DNA of 43,269 nucleotides, from the NCBI RefSeq assembly GCF_002844555.1, contig NZ_PJNI01000020.1, positions 1 through 43,269 of the forward strand. Reading direction: 5' to 3'. The notes beneath the pieces were generated by a model that worked only from the letters and a program-made list of their open reading frames with translations, had not been told where the DNA came from and searched no databases. Positions 1 through 8,690 of the stretch are shown here, one piece after another. Origin of the DNA: Brumimicrobium salinarum (GTDB taxonomy: Bacteria > Bacteroidota > Bacteroidia > Flavobacteriales_D > Crocinitomicaceae). The position numbers were made by a program, and so were the translations under genes. Numbering within the stretch: the first letter of the stretch is position 1; each line of letters starts with the position of its first letter.

Positions 1-1749
1 ACAATAACCTATACAGTTACTGGAACAGGTGGTTGTTCAGATGCTACAGCAACACGAACAGTAACCGTAGATCCTCTACCAACAGTAACCATCCCATCAA
101 GCGGAATTCTTTGTGAAGGAGCGACTTTAAACGTAACTCCTGCAACGGGTGGAACATGGGCAAGTAGTGATGTGAGTGTAGTTACGATCACAAACGGTGG
201 AGTGGTAACAGGTGTTTCTGAGGGAACAGCGGACATGGTTTTCACATCGACATCAACAGGTTGTTCTAGTACACCAGGAGATGGAACCATCACCGTTAAT
301 CCATTGCCTACCTTTACAGTAGCATTAACAGATCCTAGTTCTTGTGGTGCAACTGATGGTAACATTACAATATCTGGATTAAATACATCAACAAGTTATG
401 ATGTATCAATAGCTTCTGGAGCACTAAACACTCAAACTTCAAATGCTGCAGGAGAAATTGTACTCTCAGGATTAGGAGCTGGTGGTTATTCTCCAATAGA
501 AGTTGTTTTAAACGGTTGTTCAACAATTGACAACACAGTGTATGATTTAAACGATCCTTCTTCACCTACAATTACAGTTCCTTCTGGAGGTGTTATTTGT
601 GAAGGAGAAACCTTAAATCTACTTCCATCAACTGGTGGAACATGGACAAGCAGTAATCCATCTGTAGCTACAATTGATAATGCTGGACTTTTAACAGGTA
701 TTTCTGCTGGTAATACTACAGTAATTTATACCGAGACTGCATCAGGTTGCTCAAGTATGGCTGCAGCTGGAAGTATAACTGTGAATCCAACACCATCGGT
801 AACACTCCCTTCTGGTGGAAATGTATGTGAGGGAGCAACTTTAAATTTATCACCTTCAACAGGCGGAACATGGTCAAGTAGTGATGCAAATATAGCTACA
901 ATCACAAATGGTGGTCTAGTTACAGGAGTCGCTCAAGGAACAACTAATGTCATTTTTACATCAACAACAACGGGTTGTTCTAGTTCAGCAGCAGCAGGAA
1001 CAATCACAGTGAATCCAATACCAACAATTACAGTACCTGCAAATAATTTAGTTTGTGAAGGTGCTACATTGAATTTAGAACCAACATCTGGTGGTACTTG
1101 GTCAACTAATGATGCAAGTATAGCTATAATTACAAATGATGGTGAAGTTACAGGAGTTGCTCAAGGCACAACAGAGATGATATTTACCAATACGACAACT
1201 GGATGCTCTAGTAATGAATCATCAGGAACAATAGACGTAAACGCAGCTCCTATGCTTACGATAGAAGAAATTATTTGTAATAAATTAGAAGGCAAATATT
1301 CGGTTGAGTATACAACAAATCCAGAAGCTACTATAACAGCAAGTTTAGGGAACGTTACACCCACGTCTATAACTGACATTCCAAATAATCAGGAGGTGGA
1401 GATTATGGCAACAACAGATGGTTGCCCTTCAATTACAGAGACAGTAATTACGAATGACTGTATCGAAATTACAATTGACATTTCAAATGGTGTATCTCCG
1501 AATGGCGATGGTTTAAATGATTTCTTTGAAGTAACGAATTTGGAAAATTATCCGAACAACAGCATCCTTATATTTAACAGATGGGGCGATAAAGTATTTG
1601 AAGAAGCACCTTATAAAAATAGCTGGGAAGGACAAAACAATTCAGGTGGACTTGGAGAAAACAAACTACCAGCAGGAACATACTTTTACATACTTAAACT
1701 AGATGATAATCAAGATCCTATTAAAGGATATATAGAATTAAAAAGATAA
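1..1749 (+). CDS. Secreted Ig-like repeat protein with T9SS type B sorting domain (5' partial)
   Basis: The reading frame is open from the first base of the window, so the N-terminus and signal peptide lie outside; 582 codons are visible. The visible part holds four related repeats of about 76 residues (bases 82-309, 568-795, 796-1023, 1024-1251). Each has the pattern CEGxTLN, GGTW, a Big_2-like 'ATI..G.VTG...GTT' core, 'TGCSS' and a closing 'ITVNP'. A different domain (310-567) separates the first repeat from the other three. Bases 1462-1746 encode a gliding-motility-associated C-terminal domain: 'NGVSPNGDGLNDFF', 'IFNRWGDKVF', 'LPAGTYFY'. In Bacteroidota this type B domain directs export through the type IX secretion system and retention at the surface. 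The PorP/SprF gene begins 22 bp downstream, which fits a cargo/anchor operon. The ligand is unknown; an adhesin is the likeliest role. Confidence 0.9.
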   Translation, partial: TITYTVTGTGGCSDATATRTVTVDPLPTVTIPSSGILCEGATLNVTPATGGTWASSDVSVVTITNGGVVTGVSEGTADMVFTSTSTGCSSTPGDGTITVNPLPTFTVALTDPSSCGATDGNITISGLNTSTSYDVSIASGALNTQTSNAAGEIVLSGLGAGGYSPIEVVLNGCSTIDNTVYDLNDPSSPTITVPSGGVICEGETLNLLPSTGGTWTSSNPSVATIDNAGLLTGISAGNTTVIYTETASGCSSMAAAGSITVNPTPSVTLPSGGNVCEGATLNLSPSTGGTWSSSDANIATITNGGLVTGVAQGTTNVIFTSTTTGCSSSAAAGTITVNPIPTITVPANNLVCEGATLNLEPTSGGTWSTNDASIAIITNDGEVTGVAQGTTEMIFTNTTTGCSSNESSGTIDVNAAPMLTIEEIICNKLEGKYSVEYTTNPEATITASLGNVTPTSITDIPNNQEVEIMATTDGCPSITETVITNDCIEITIDISNGVSPNGDGLNDFFEVTNLENYPNNSILIFNRWGDKVFEEAPYKNSWEGQNNSGGLGENKLPAGTYFYILKLDDNQDPIKGYIELKR

Positions 1750-1771
1750 AAATAACTTAAAAGCAATCATC

Positions 1772-2689
1772 ATGAATAAACTACTAGTCGGAAGCTTTTT
1801 ATTGTTTTTGACCTCATCATTTTTGTTGGGTCAGAATAAATTAAATATAACACAATATATGATCCACCAACCCATATTAAATATGGCTTCCATTGGTGGG
1901 AACAACACAATCAATGCTGCGCTGGTTCATCGCCAACAATGGGTCGGATTTGAAGGAGCGCCAGCTACATCATTTTTTAGTGTTAATTCACCTATAAAGA
2001 CAACAAATTTGCATATAGGAGGAATAGCTTCATTTGATAGAATTGGATCTAATTCAATTACAAATATCAATCTTGGTGTTGCCTATCGAATGAAGTTGAA
2101 TACTAAAAATTACTTATCATTATCTTTGAAAGGTGGAATTACAAATACTAGTTCTGATTATTCGACTTTATCACTAAAAGATGAGATTGACCCCAAGTTC
2201 TCCTCAACATCAGTAAATGAGCTCCAACCAGACTTTGGATTCAGCGCTTATTTCTTTTCAAGAAAATATTACATAGGTTTGGCCATTCCATCCTTAATAA
2301 GAAACTCTAACTTTTATACAGAAAATCAACTCGTAATACCGCAAGATTTTCATTATTTTACTACAGCTGGTTATGAGTTTAACTTAAGTAATTCATTGGA
2401 CCTAGGCATTTCAACCTTGATAAAAGGAGTTTTAGGATCACCTGTTCAAGCTGATTTAAATGCACGTTTACTTTATAAAGAATTTTTAGGTATAGGTGTT
2501 TCTTACAGATCTTCAAATGATATAGCACTATTGATGTCGGTTAAAATGTTTGATAAACTTACGCTTGCATACAGTTATGATCTAGGAATATCTGAAATTT
2601 CTAGATATCATAGTAATACACATGAAATAATGTTGACTTTTGATACTCCATCTAGAGATCTATTAAAAGTTGCATCTCCACGATTCTAA
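1772..2689 (+). CDS. PorP/SprF family type IX secretion outer-membrane protein
   Basis: The protein has 305 residues and a signal peptide (about residues 1-21, ending SSFLLGQ). The family signature follows: 'QYMIHQPILNM', then 'HRQQWVGFEGAP' and 'SVNSPI'. The rest is alternating hydrophobic beta-barrel-like sequence ending in a terminal aromatic (SPRF), as in Bacteroidota outer-membrane barrels. PorP/SprF proteins are needed for secretion or attachment of specific type B cargo, for example SprF with SprB in Flavobacterium. It sits between a type B cargo gene (22 bp upstream) and a PorE-like gene (24 bp downstream). It is a clear paralogue of the protein at 9929-10843; the N-terminal signature differs at only a few positions. 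Confidence 0.93.
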   Translation: MNKLLVGSFLLFLTSSFLLGQNKLNITQYMIHQPILNMASIGGNNTINAALVHRQQWVGFEGAPATSFFSVNSPIKTTNLHIGGIASFDRIGSNSITNINLGVAYRMKLNTKNYLSLSLKGGITNTSSDYSTLSLKDEIDPKFSSTSVNELQPDFGFSAYFFSRKYYIGLAIPSLIRNSNFYTENQLVIPQDFHYFTTAGYEFNLSNSLDLGISTLIKGVLGSPVQADLNARLLYKEFLGIGVSYRSSNDIALLMSVKMFDKLTLAYSYDLGISEISRYHSNTHEIMLTFDTPSRDLLKVASPRF

Positions 2690-2713
2690 CACAACTCTAT
2701 TTAAAATCTGATT

Positions 2714-4837
2714 ATGAAAAATTTATTATTAATGGTTTTAATAATTGCCTATGCAACGTCTGCTAAAGGGCAAAGTAAAGCTAATAATTATTATGAGGCT
2801 GGATATTACAAAGAAGCAAGTATAATATTTGAAAAAGAAATCAAGAAAGATAAAGGGAATAATAAAATGCTCCAGCTAAAACTTGCTGACAGCTACTTCC
2901 ATTTAAAGAAATTTGAAAGTAGTATTAAACTTTATGAAGATCTTTATAAGAGAAGTATCAAAGATTCAATTGTCTTAATAAGACTAGCTGAGTTAAAGAG
3001 AATGTTTTGCGATTTTGATGAATCACAACAATATTATTCTGAATACGATGACGTTTTTTTATCGAAACAAAATAAAGCGAAATTCAATTTTGAAAAAATA
3101 ATTGAATCTAAAATTAATTTTCCGCAATCAAACATTAATACTTCAAGTTCTGCTGAACTTGAAATTCTTAAATTACCACAAGTGGATAAGGGAATGGGAT
3201 ATACATTTCTTGGCAATGGAGATCTATTAGGAGCAATCAGTCATAAAGATAAAGAAGCGCGATCAACATTTACTACATTAGGTGTCTTCAATTCTGCATC
3301 AGACTTTCAACAGGTAAAAACATTCAGCTTCAATAAGGAAACATCTTTCTTCAATGCGTTTCCTAGCTATTGCAAACAATCAAACACTTTATACTTCACA
3401 GCTAACATCAGCGATAAGAGATTATCATTTAAAGAAAGACAGAATGTACTTCAGATTTACTCAATAAACTTATCTTCAGAAGATAACGAACCTGAACTTT
3501 TAAGCTTTAACATGCCAGATTATAATTTTACACATCCGGCTATTTCAGATAACGGAAAGAGATTATATTTCGTTTCTAACAAACCTGGAGGTATTGGTGG
3601 ATTCGATGTTTATTATGTAAATAAAACAAATGATGGATGGTCTGAAATAAAAAATTGTGGTGAGCATATAAACACTCCTTTTGATGAGCTAACGCCTTAT
3701 TCAAAAGAAGAGACTTTATATTTTTCAAGCTATGGACATAATAATTATGGCGGATCAGACATTTTTAAAAGCCAAACAAATAAAGGTGAGTTTTTAAAAG
3801 CCACTAACCTGGGACAACCCATCAATAGTTGTATGAATGACTTTTCATTTATTTTAGCACCTGACTCTGGTGAAGGACTATTTACTTCTGATCGAAATCA
3901 CAAAGATGAAAATAAAGATGATGTCTATAAGGTGACTTTCCCTGTAATTAAAAGACTAATTACAGATGAACGTTCAAAAGATCCAATCTCCGATGTGTCT
4001 ATTTTATTTAACGATGAGACAAGTTTTCTATCTGACGATCAAGGAAAATGGACAAAACAAATTTCACTCGGGACGGATACTGAGATAACGTTTGACCATC
4101 CTTATTACAATACGAAAACTTTAAAATATAAGAATCTTTCCATTGAGAATTTAAATGAGTTAAAACTTGTCTCTCTTACTCCAAACTTATTGATTGGTCA
4201 GGTGAAAGATGACATTACAGGTAATACATTAAAAGGAGCGTCTGTATCATTATATGAAAAAACTAAGAACGATAAGTGGGAGCTTGTGGAAGTTAAAAAA
4301 ACGGATGGTGATGGGAAATGGGAGTTTCATGTTCGCAAAGACAGAACTCATAAAGTTGTCCTTGAAAAAGACAATTACCTAACACATAATGAAATTATTC
4401 CACGCAAAAATGAAAATGAAAAATTAAGAAATGAGGCTTTAACTAGAATTAATCCTTTTTTAATGAAATATGAAGTCAAGAAAGATTTGATTATTCAAAT
4501 TGATAATATATATTTCGACTTTAATAGTTCATATATTCGTGAAGAATCATTTCCAGTACTTGATAAAGTAAAGAATTTTTTAAATGAAAATCCAAATATA
4601 AATATAGAACTTAGTGCTCACACGGACTGTATAGGAAAAGATAATTATAACTTATGGTTATCTGACAGAAGGGCAAGTAGAAGTAAAAAATATTTAGTAG
4701 AGGCAGGTATAGATCCAAAAAGGATAAAAGCTAAAGGATATGGAGAACAAAAAATGATTGTTAAGGATTGTGAATTACAAAAAAGAGATGATAAAGAAGC
4801 TCAAAAAAACAGAAGAGTCGAAGTTAAAATCTTGTAA
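2714..4837 (+). CDS. PorE-like OmpA family protein (TPR, propeller, CRD, OmpA_C)
   Basis: The protein has 707 residues. A signal peptide (residues 1-19, ending SAKGQ) lacks a lipobox Cys, so it should be soluble in the periplasm rather than a lipoprotein. Domains in order: TPR-like helices (about 22-115); PD40/WD40 beta-propeller blades (about 160-410, with 'AISDNGKRLYFVSN' and 'LYFSSYGHNNYGGSDIF'); a carboxypeptidase-regulatory-like domain (about 490-570); OmpA_C (about 595-707). The OmpA part keeps the peptidoglycan-binding pattern 'AHTD..G...YN..LSDRRA'. The same domain order is known from PorE of Porphyromonas, which links the type IX secretion outer-membrane complex to peptidoglycan. The gene follows PorP/SprF by 24 bp and has a full paralogue at 10863-12962. 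The PorE-like role is inferred from architecture. Confidence 0.88.
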   Translation: MKNLLLMVLIIAYATSAKGQSKANNYYEAGYYKEASIIFEKEIKKDKGNNKMLQLKLADSYFHLKKFESSIKLYEDLYKRSIKDSIVLIRLAELKRMFCDFDESQQYYSEYDDVFLSKQNKAKFNFEKIIESKINFPQSNINTSSSAELEILKLPQVDKGMGYTFLGNGDLLGAISHKDKEARSTFTTLGVFNSASDFQQVKTFSFNKETSFFNAFPSYCKQSNTLYFTANISDKRLSFKERQNVLQIYSINLSSEDNEPELLSFNMPDYNFTHPAISDNGKRLYFVSNKPGGIGGFDVYYVNKTNDGWSEIKNCGEHINTPFDELTPYSKEETLYFSSYGHNNYGGSDIFKSQTNKGEFLKATNLGQPINSCMNDFSFILAPDSGEGLFTSDRNHKDENKDDVYKVTFPVIKRLITDERSKDPISDVSILFNDETSFLSDDQGKWTKQISLGTDTEITFDHPYYNTKTLKYKNLSIENLNELKLVSLTPNLLIGQVKDDITGNTLKGASVSLYEKTKNDKWELVEVKKTDGDGKWEFHVRKDRTHKVVLEKDNYLTHNEIIPRKNENEKLRNEALTRINPFLMKYEVKKDLIIQIDNIYFDFNSSYIREESFPVLDKVKNFLNENPNINIELSAHTDCIGKDNYNLWLSDRRASRSKKYLVEAGIDPKRIKAKGYGEQKMIVKDCELQKRDDKEAQKNRRVEVKIL

Positions 4838-4848
4838 ATAAAAAGATT

Positions 4849-5355
4849 ATGGTCATTAACAATCAATACCTTAGTGTTTTTTCAGATCGCTATACTCAAA
4901 TTTATAGGGAATCCTGTATTATTAAACATGAAGAAATTACCAATATTTTGAATGATGTAAAATCGTCCTTAGACATTGATTTTGTTACAAAAAAACGCAT
5001 CTACTCTATTGTTAATGAACTTCTTGAAAACACAATGCTTCATAGCGATCATAGCGAAAGCGAGGTTGAATTAGTTATACTAAAAACGGATGACTGCTAT
5101 AGAATAATTACCATAAACACTATATCTGTTGACGAGAGACACAATCTTTTATCTTATTCTACTAATATTAATTCATTAAGCATCCAAGAATTAAAAAATC
5201 AATACAAAGAAAAATTATTGAATGGTGAAATAAACGACAAAGGCACAATCGGTGTAGGTATGGAACTAATTCGCTTACAATCCAATAATAAAATATTAAT
5301 CTCAACTGATGATAATAGCAATGTTATTATCGATGTCAGACTTGACAAGTTATAA
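4849..5355 (+). CDS. SiaB family protein kinase-like protein (GHKL fold)
   Basis: The protein has 168 residues, no signal peptide and should be cytoplasmic. Two GHKL ATP-binding elements are visible: an N-box at about residues 56-70 ('VNELLENTMLHSD') and a glycine-rich lid near the C-terminus ('GTIGVGMELI'). Size and motifs fit the SiaB family (DUF6272), which in Pseudomonas phosphorylates SiaC. The next gene (5382-5777) is a SiaC homologue, which strongly supports the call. The start lies 11 bp after the PorE-like stop codon, so the kinase probably shares that transcript. No PP2C phosphatase (SiaA) or diguanylate cyclase (SiaD) gene is in the window. A generic anti-sigma-factor-like ATPase is the alternative. 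Confidence 0.8.
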   Translation: MVINNQYLSVFSDRYTQIYRESCIIKHEEITNILNDVKSSLDIDFVTKKRIYSIVNELLENTMLHSDHSESEVELVILKTDDCYRIITINTISVDERHNLLSYSTNINSLSIQELKNQYKEKLLNGEINDKGTIGVGMELIRLQSNNKILISTDDNSNVIIDVRLDKL

Positions 5356-5381
5356 ACTTTAACCCAATTAACATAAATCAT

Positions 5382-5777
5382 ATGCAACGTTTAAAAATTG
5401 ATCCAACAGCTAGTAGTTTTTTTGTTGATTTAAATGCTGATACTGGAATATTTAATTTTCAAGGAGAATCAAGACCCGAAAATGCACCCAGCTTTTTTGA
5501 ACCCATTATAGCGTGGCTAATCACCTATAGAAATACAATAGAAAAAGACAAAGACAGTCACCACTTAAAGGTGATTTTCAAACTCGATTATTTTAATTCA
5601 ACATCTACAAAGTATATAGTTGATATAGCCAAATTACTTAAATCGATTGATGACCTTCCCAATGTAAACCTGGCAACTGAATGGTTTTATAAAAGTATAG
5701 ATGAAGACATCAGAGATAGTGGTAATGAACTTATAGACTGGACGGGCCTAAAAATAAAATTAATTCCCTACGATTAA
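5382..5777 (+). CDS. SiaC family regulatory phosphoprotein (DUF1987)
   Basis: The protein has 131 residues and no signal peptide. It shows the DUF1987/SiaC pattern: an N-terminal 'FNFQGESRPENAPSFFEPI' segment and a central 'LDYFNSTSTKYIVDIAKLL'. In Pseudomonas SiaC the Thr after 'YFN' is phosphorylated by SiaB; the aligned residue here is Ser73, followed by Thr74, Ser75 and Thr76. The gene lies 26 bp after the SiaB-like kinase, so the two form a kinase/substrate pair. In Pseudomonas unphosphorylated SiaC activates the diguanylate cyclase SiaD; no such partner is seen here, so the output is unknown. It is transcribed toward the response regulator at 5805-6458, with 27 bp between stop codons. 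Confidence 0.85.
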   Translation: MQRLKIDPTASSFFVDLNADTGIFNFQGESRPENAPSFFEPIIAWLITYRNTIEKDKDSHHLKVIFKLDYFNSTSTKYIVDIAKLLKSIDDLPNVNLATEWFYKSIDEDIRDSGNELIDWTGLKIKLIPYD

Positions 5778-5804
5778 TTTCCATTTCAAGGGAAAGTGTT
5801 CCTT

Positions 5805-6458
5805 TTAAATTAAATACTTTAATACATTTCTATTCTTATTTACCCAATCATTGAAATAAATATTTGATTCATTGCCCATCTTTGATAAAATCCTATTTTT
5901 ATAATTGTTTATCGATTTTTGCTGAATATTCATTTGCGTAGCAACTTCATTTGTGTTTAATCCTTCGAAAAAATGAGTCAATACCTCACGCTCTCTCTTT
6001 GTAAGTGTATTCAGCACAGGAAGAACTTTTTTAATGAATTGATTACTATTATGAAAATCAAGAGAAAACCATTCTGAACAGATAAACAAGTTAGATGTAT
6101 AAACCCTAAGTATTACTTCCTTTAAACTTTCAGGAGAGATGTTTTTTGTGATATAGCCATTCGCGCCATATTCTTTGGCAATAAATATAAACTCTTTTGC
6201 CGTTTGTGATGTTAACATTATGATCTTAGAACTTAACCCCATCTCTTTTAATCGGATTAATGTTTTAATTCCATTTAGCTCATTCAGTTTGATACCTGAA
6301 ATGATAACATCGGGTTGTTCCTCTTTTGCTTTACTTAATAAATCAATTCCAGAAGCGGACTCCAAAAAGTTTGTTCTTGGAAAAGAATCTATCAAAGTAT
6401 TTATAAGACATTTTCTAAATAATTCGTGTTTATCTGCTATTAGAATGGTTGAAATCAT
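5805..6458 (-). CDS. LuxR/NarL-type response regulator with degenerate receiver domain
   Basis: The protein has 217 residues: a receiver-like domain (about 3-120) and a C-terminal LuxR helix-turn-helix ('LTKREREVLTHFFEGL..NEVATQMNIQQKSINNYKNRILSKMG', about 152-195). The receiver has Asp9 but Lys10 where an acidic partner is usual. At the phospho-acceptor position the sequence is 'DVIISGIKLNELNG', so Gly55 replaces the Asp. Thr83 and Lys105 are kept. The domain should therefore not be phosphorylated in the normal way and may act as a constitutive or protein-controlled switch. It lies between the two secretion cassettes, convergent with siaC-like and divergent from the S74-domain gene, so it is a candidate regulator of either. 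No histidine kinase gene is adjacent. Confidence 0.88.
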   Translation of the reverse strand: MISTILIADKHELFRKCLINTLIDSFPRTNFLESASGIDLLSKAKEEQPDVIISGIKLNELNGIKTLIRLKEMGLSSKIIMLTSQTAKEFIFIAKEYGANGYITKNISPESLKEVILRVYTSNLFICSEWFSLDFHNSNQFIKKVLPVLNTLTKREREVLTHFFEGLNTNEVATQMNIQQKSINNYKNRILSKMGNESNIYFNDWVNKNRNVLKYLI

Positions 6459-6657
6459 CTAATCAAATATACTAAAAAAGTTTAAAGGTAAGATTGTTAG
6501 AATAGAACTTAAATAAAATGAATTAATATTCAAACTTATAGAAATAAACATGTGGATAATTTGAATCTAATATACAAACAAACACATTTAAAATTGTATG
6601 GGCTAGATATCACTCATCAATCCAATATACAAACATGAAAATCAAAACATTAAAAAT

Positions 6658-6674
6658 ATTGAGGGGTTAACACT
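6658..6674 (+). promoter_or_regulatory. 17-bp motif shared with the region upstream of the PKD-protein gene
   Basis: The 17 bases ATTGAGGGGTTAACACT occur here and, identical, at 33031-33047. The core contains the palindrome GTTAAC. This copy ends 24 bp before a -7-like TACATTTG (6699-6706) and 59 bp before the S74-domain gene. It occupies roughly the place where a -33 element would be expected and no good TTTG is present. An activator site or alternative-sigma element is inferred. Confidence 0.4.
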
Positions 6675-6698
6675 TCTCAATAATTACTAACAACATGT

Positions 6699-6706
6699 TA
6701 CATTTG
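6699..6706 (+). promoter_or_regulatory. Candidate -7 element for the S74-domain/cassette 2 operon
   Basis: TACATTTG matches the Bacteroidota -7 consensus TAnnTTTG and lies 27 bp upstream of the start codon at 6734. No TTTG is present about 19 bp upstream; the GGGGTTAACAC motif is there instead. Confidence 0.45.
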
Positions 6707-6733
6707 TAATAAATTAACACAATATATAACACA

Positions 6734-8689
6734 ATGCAGAAGCCAAACTTAAATTTAAAAGCCTTAATATGGATTTTTATATTCATTATTTCAACAGCTC
6801 ACGTGACCGCGCAAAACGTGGGAATAAACGAAGAAAACCCAACGAATACGCTACACATAAAACCGCTTAACACAGGAGATGAACCCTTAAGAATTGAAGG
6901 GTTAACCGCTGTGAGCGCTGGGGAAAATGCTTTATTAATCCACAACCCTTCAGTTGGTGTGGTACGCTATATTACCATTAATAACTTATCTGATTCTATA
7001 TTAGAAAGCTTAGTGGTTAATCAAGTTTTTGTAGATAGTATGGTGAGTATGATTTATAATTATGGAGATACCTTACTACACAACGAAACATTTCTGACCA
7101 GTTTAGGTGATTCAATTGATACACATCTGGATTCTCTCACATTAAATGGGAACATCTTAAATGGATGGGTGGATGGAAATAATACTAGCGTTGACCTCAC
7201 TAGCTTAACAGGTGTAAATCAAAACGATATTATCAATATCATTTATAATAACGGTGATACATTATTAAATAATACTACATTTTTGAACAATTTGCAAGAT
7301 TCTATTGACACACATCTCGATTCTTTGGTTTTAAATGGTACATTGCTCTCAGGTTGGGTTGACGGAGCTAATAATACAGTTGATCTTGGCAACCTTATCG
7401 GTACAGATAATCAAAACCTAACGGGTGCAACTTTAAGTGGTACAACATTGACCATAGATATTCAAAATGGAACTTCCACATCAGTAGATCTTTCTTCGTT
7501 GATAGGAACAGATAATCAAGACCTAACAAATGCAACCCTTTCAGGAAATATTCTAACCATTGATATACAGAACGGAGCTTCCGTAAATGTTGATTTATCC
7601 AGTTTAGTTGGATCAGATAGTCAAAACTTAACCTTAACTGGAGACAATTTGAGTATTTCGAATGGAAACACTGTTATGTTAACTTCCCTGAAAGATCATG
7701 ATTGGTATGAATCGGGTACAACAAATCAAGCGACGTCCATCAATCAAAGTATATTTACAAATGGAGATGTAGGAATAGGAAACAACAACCCGTTATCAAA
7801 ATTACATCTATCTGGAAACCCTTTGGTAATGCGTCTTGAGAATACTTCTGGAGGAACTTGGGGATTAAATTCCACAAATGCTGGTGATTTTCGTTTGGAA
7901 AACATTTCAGGATCATCTACAGCGATAACAGCTTTAGGAAGCAATGACTATGTAGGAATTGGAACAAACAATCCTACACACAGACTTGAAGTAAACGGTG
8001 AAGTATTAATTGATAATGGAACAAACGATGGTGCAAGATTAATTTTCAGAGGAGGAACGGGAGCCACTGAAGAATACCGTGCGCGAGTTGGACTGACAGG
8101 TAACCTAGGCTTCTTTCCAATTGAAGCAGGATTACCGGGCTACATGGGAGAAGCATTAGTGTTAACTCAAGATGCTAAAGTTGGAGTTGGTGATCATCAA
8201 GCACCATTATATGCACTTGAGTTAAAAAATCAAATGAGCTTATATGGGCAGGCAAGGGCTACAGGGTGGCTTACATATTCGGATGAACGAATTAAAAGTA
8301 ACCGTCAATCAATTGGAGATGCAGTAGGCACCATTAAAAAGCTTAATCCTGTTTATTATTTCCAACATAATTCTGAAAAAACAGAAAATGGATTGGCTAT
8401 CTCAGATAAAGGCGGGTATTCTTACGGGTTCTTAGCGCAAGAGCTTTATAAAGTAGTACCTGAAATGGTATTTAAACCAAAGAATGACTCCGATGAATTG
8501 TGGAGTGTTGATTACATTAAATTAATTCCAATTCTAACAAAAGCAATACAGGAACAACAACTTGAAATTGACGCTTTGAAAACTGAAAATCAACAGTTGG
8601 TAGAACAACAAAATAAATTTGAAGAGTTGGAAAACGAAGTTGAAGAACTAAAGAATCAAATAAAAACACTAATTGAAAATACTAAATAA
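6734..8689 (+). CDS. Tail-fibre-like surface protein with peptidase S74 chaperone domain
   Basis: The protein has 651 residues. A signal peptide (about 1-26, ending TAHVTAQ) is followed by 'NVGINEENPTNTLHI', a typical start of Bacteroidota fibre proteins. Residues about 90-310 are degenerate repeats: 'NNGDTLLNNTTFL..LQDSIDTHLDSL' occurs twice and 'GTDNQ(N/D)LT.ATLSG..LTIDIQNG' repeats at least twice. 'DVGIGNNNPLSKLHLSG' motifs follow. The C-terminus (about 510-651) is a peptidase S74 / intramolecular chaperone domain with 'SDERIK' beginning at Ser516, where family members cleave themselves, and a coiled coil (about 600-650). S74 domains trimerise phage fibres and are released by self-cleavage. 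The next gene starts 1 bp after the stop, so this protein belongs to the cassette 2 operon. Confidence 0.85.
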   Translation: MQKPNLNLKALIWIFIFIISTAHVTAQNVGINEENPTNTLHIKPLNTGDEPLRIEGLTAVSAGENALLIHNPSVGVVRYITINNLSDSILESLVVNQVFVDSMVSMIYNYGDTLLHNETFLTSLGDSIDTHLDSLTLNGNILNGWVDGNNTSVDLTSLTGVNQNDIINIIYNNGDTLLNNTTFLNNLQDSIDTHLDSLVLNGTLLSGWVDGANNTVDLGNLIGTDNQNLTGATLSGTTLTIDIQNGTSTSVDLSSLIGTDNQDLTNATLSGNILTIDIQNGASVNVDLSSLVGSDSQNLTLTGDNLSISNGNTVMLTSLKDHDWYESGTTNQATSINQSIFTNGDVGIGNNNPLSKLHLSGNPLVMRLENTSGGTWGLNSTNAGDFRLENISGSSTAITALGSNDYVGIGTNNPTHRLEVNGEVLIDNGTNDGARLIFRGGTGATEEYRARVGLTGNLGFFPIEAGLPGYMGEALVLTQDAKVGVGDHQAPLYALELKNQMSLYGQARATGWLTYSDERIKSNRQSIGDAVGTIKKLNPVYYFQHNSEKTENGLAISDKGGYSYGFLAQELYKVVPEMVFKPKNDSDELWSVDYIKLIPILTKAIQEQQLEIDALKTENQQLVEQQNKFEELENEVEELKNQIKTLIENTK

Positions 8690-8690
8690 C

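Noticed and set aside
9-365. Minus-strand open frames within the Ig-repeat gene
   Set aside because: Shadows of the plus-strand coding sequence caused by its Thr/Ser/Val-rich repeats.
82-1251. Regularly spaced repeats as a possible CRISPR array
   Set aside because: The 228-bp units are coding, in frame and encode protein domains; there are no short repeats with unique spacers anywhere in the window.
6464-6471. TATATTTG on the minus strand as promoter of the pseudo-receiver regulator
   Set aside because: Only 5 bp before the ATG and without a -33 element; it would require a leaderless transcript, so it is left out of the features.
8673-8690. TTG start overlapping the S74-domain gene
   Set aside because: The ATG at 8691 begins directly with a signal peptide.
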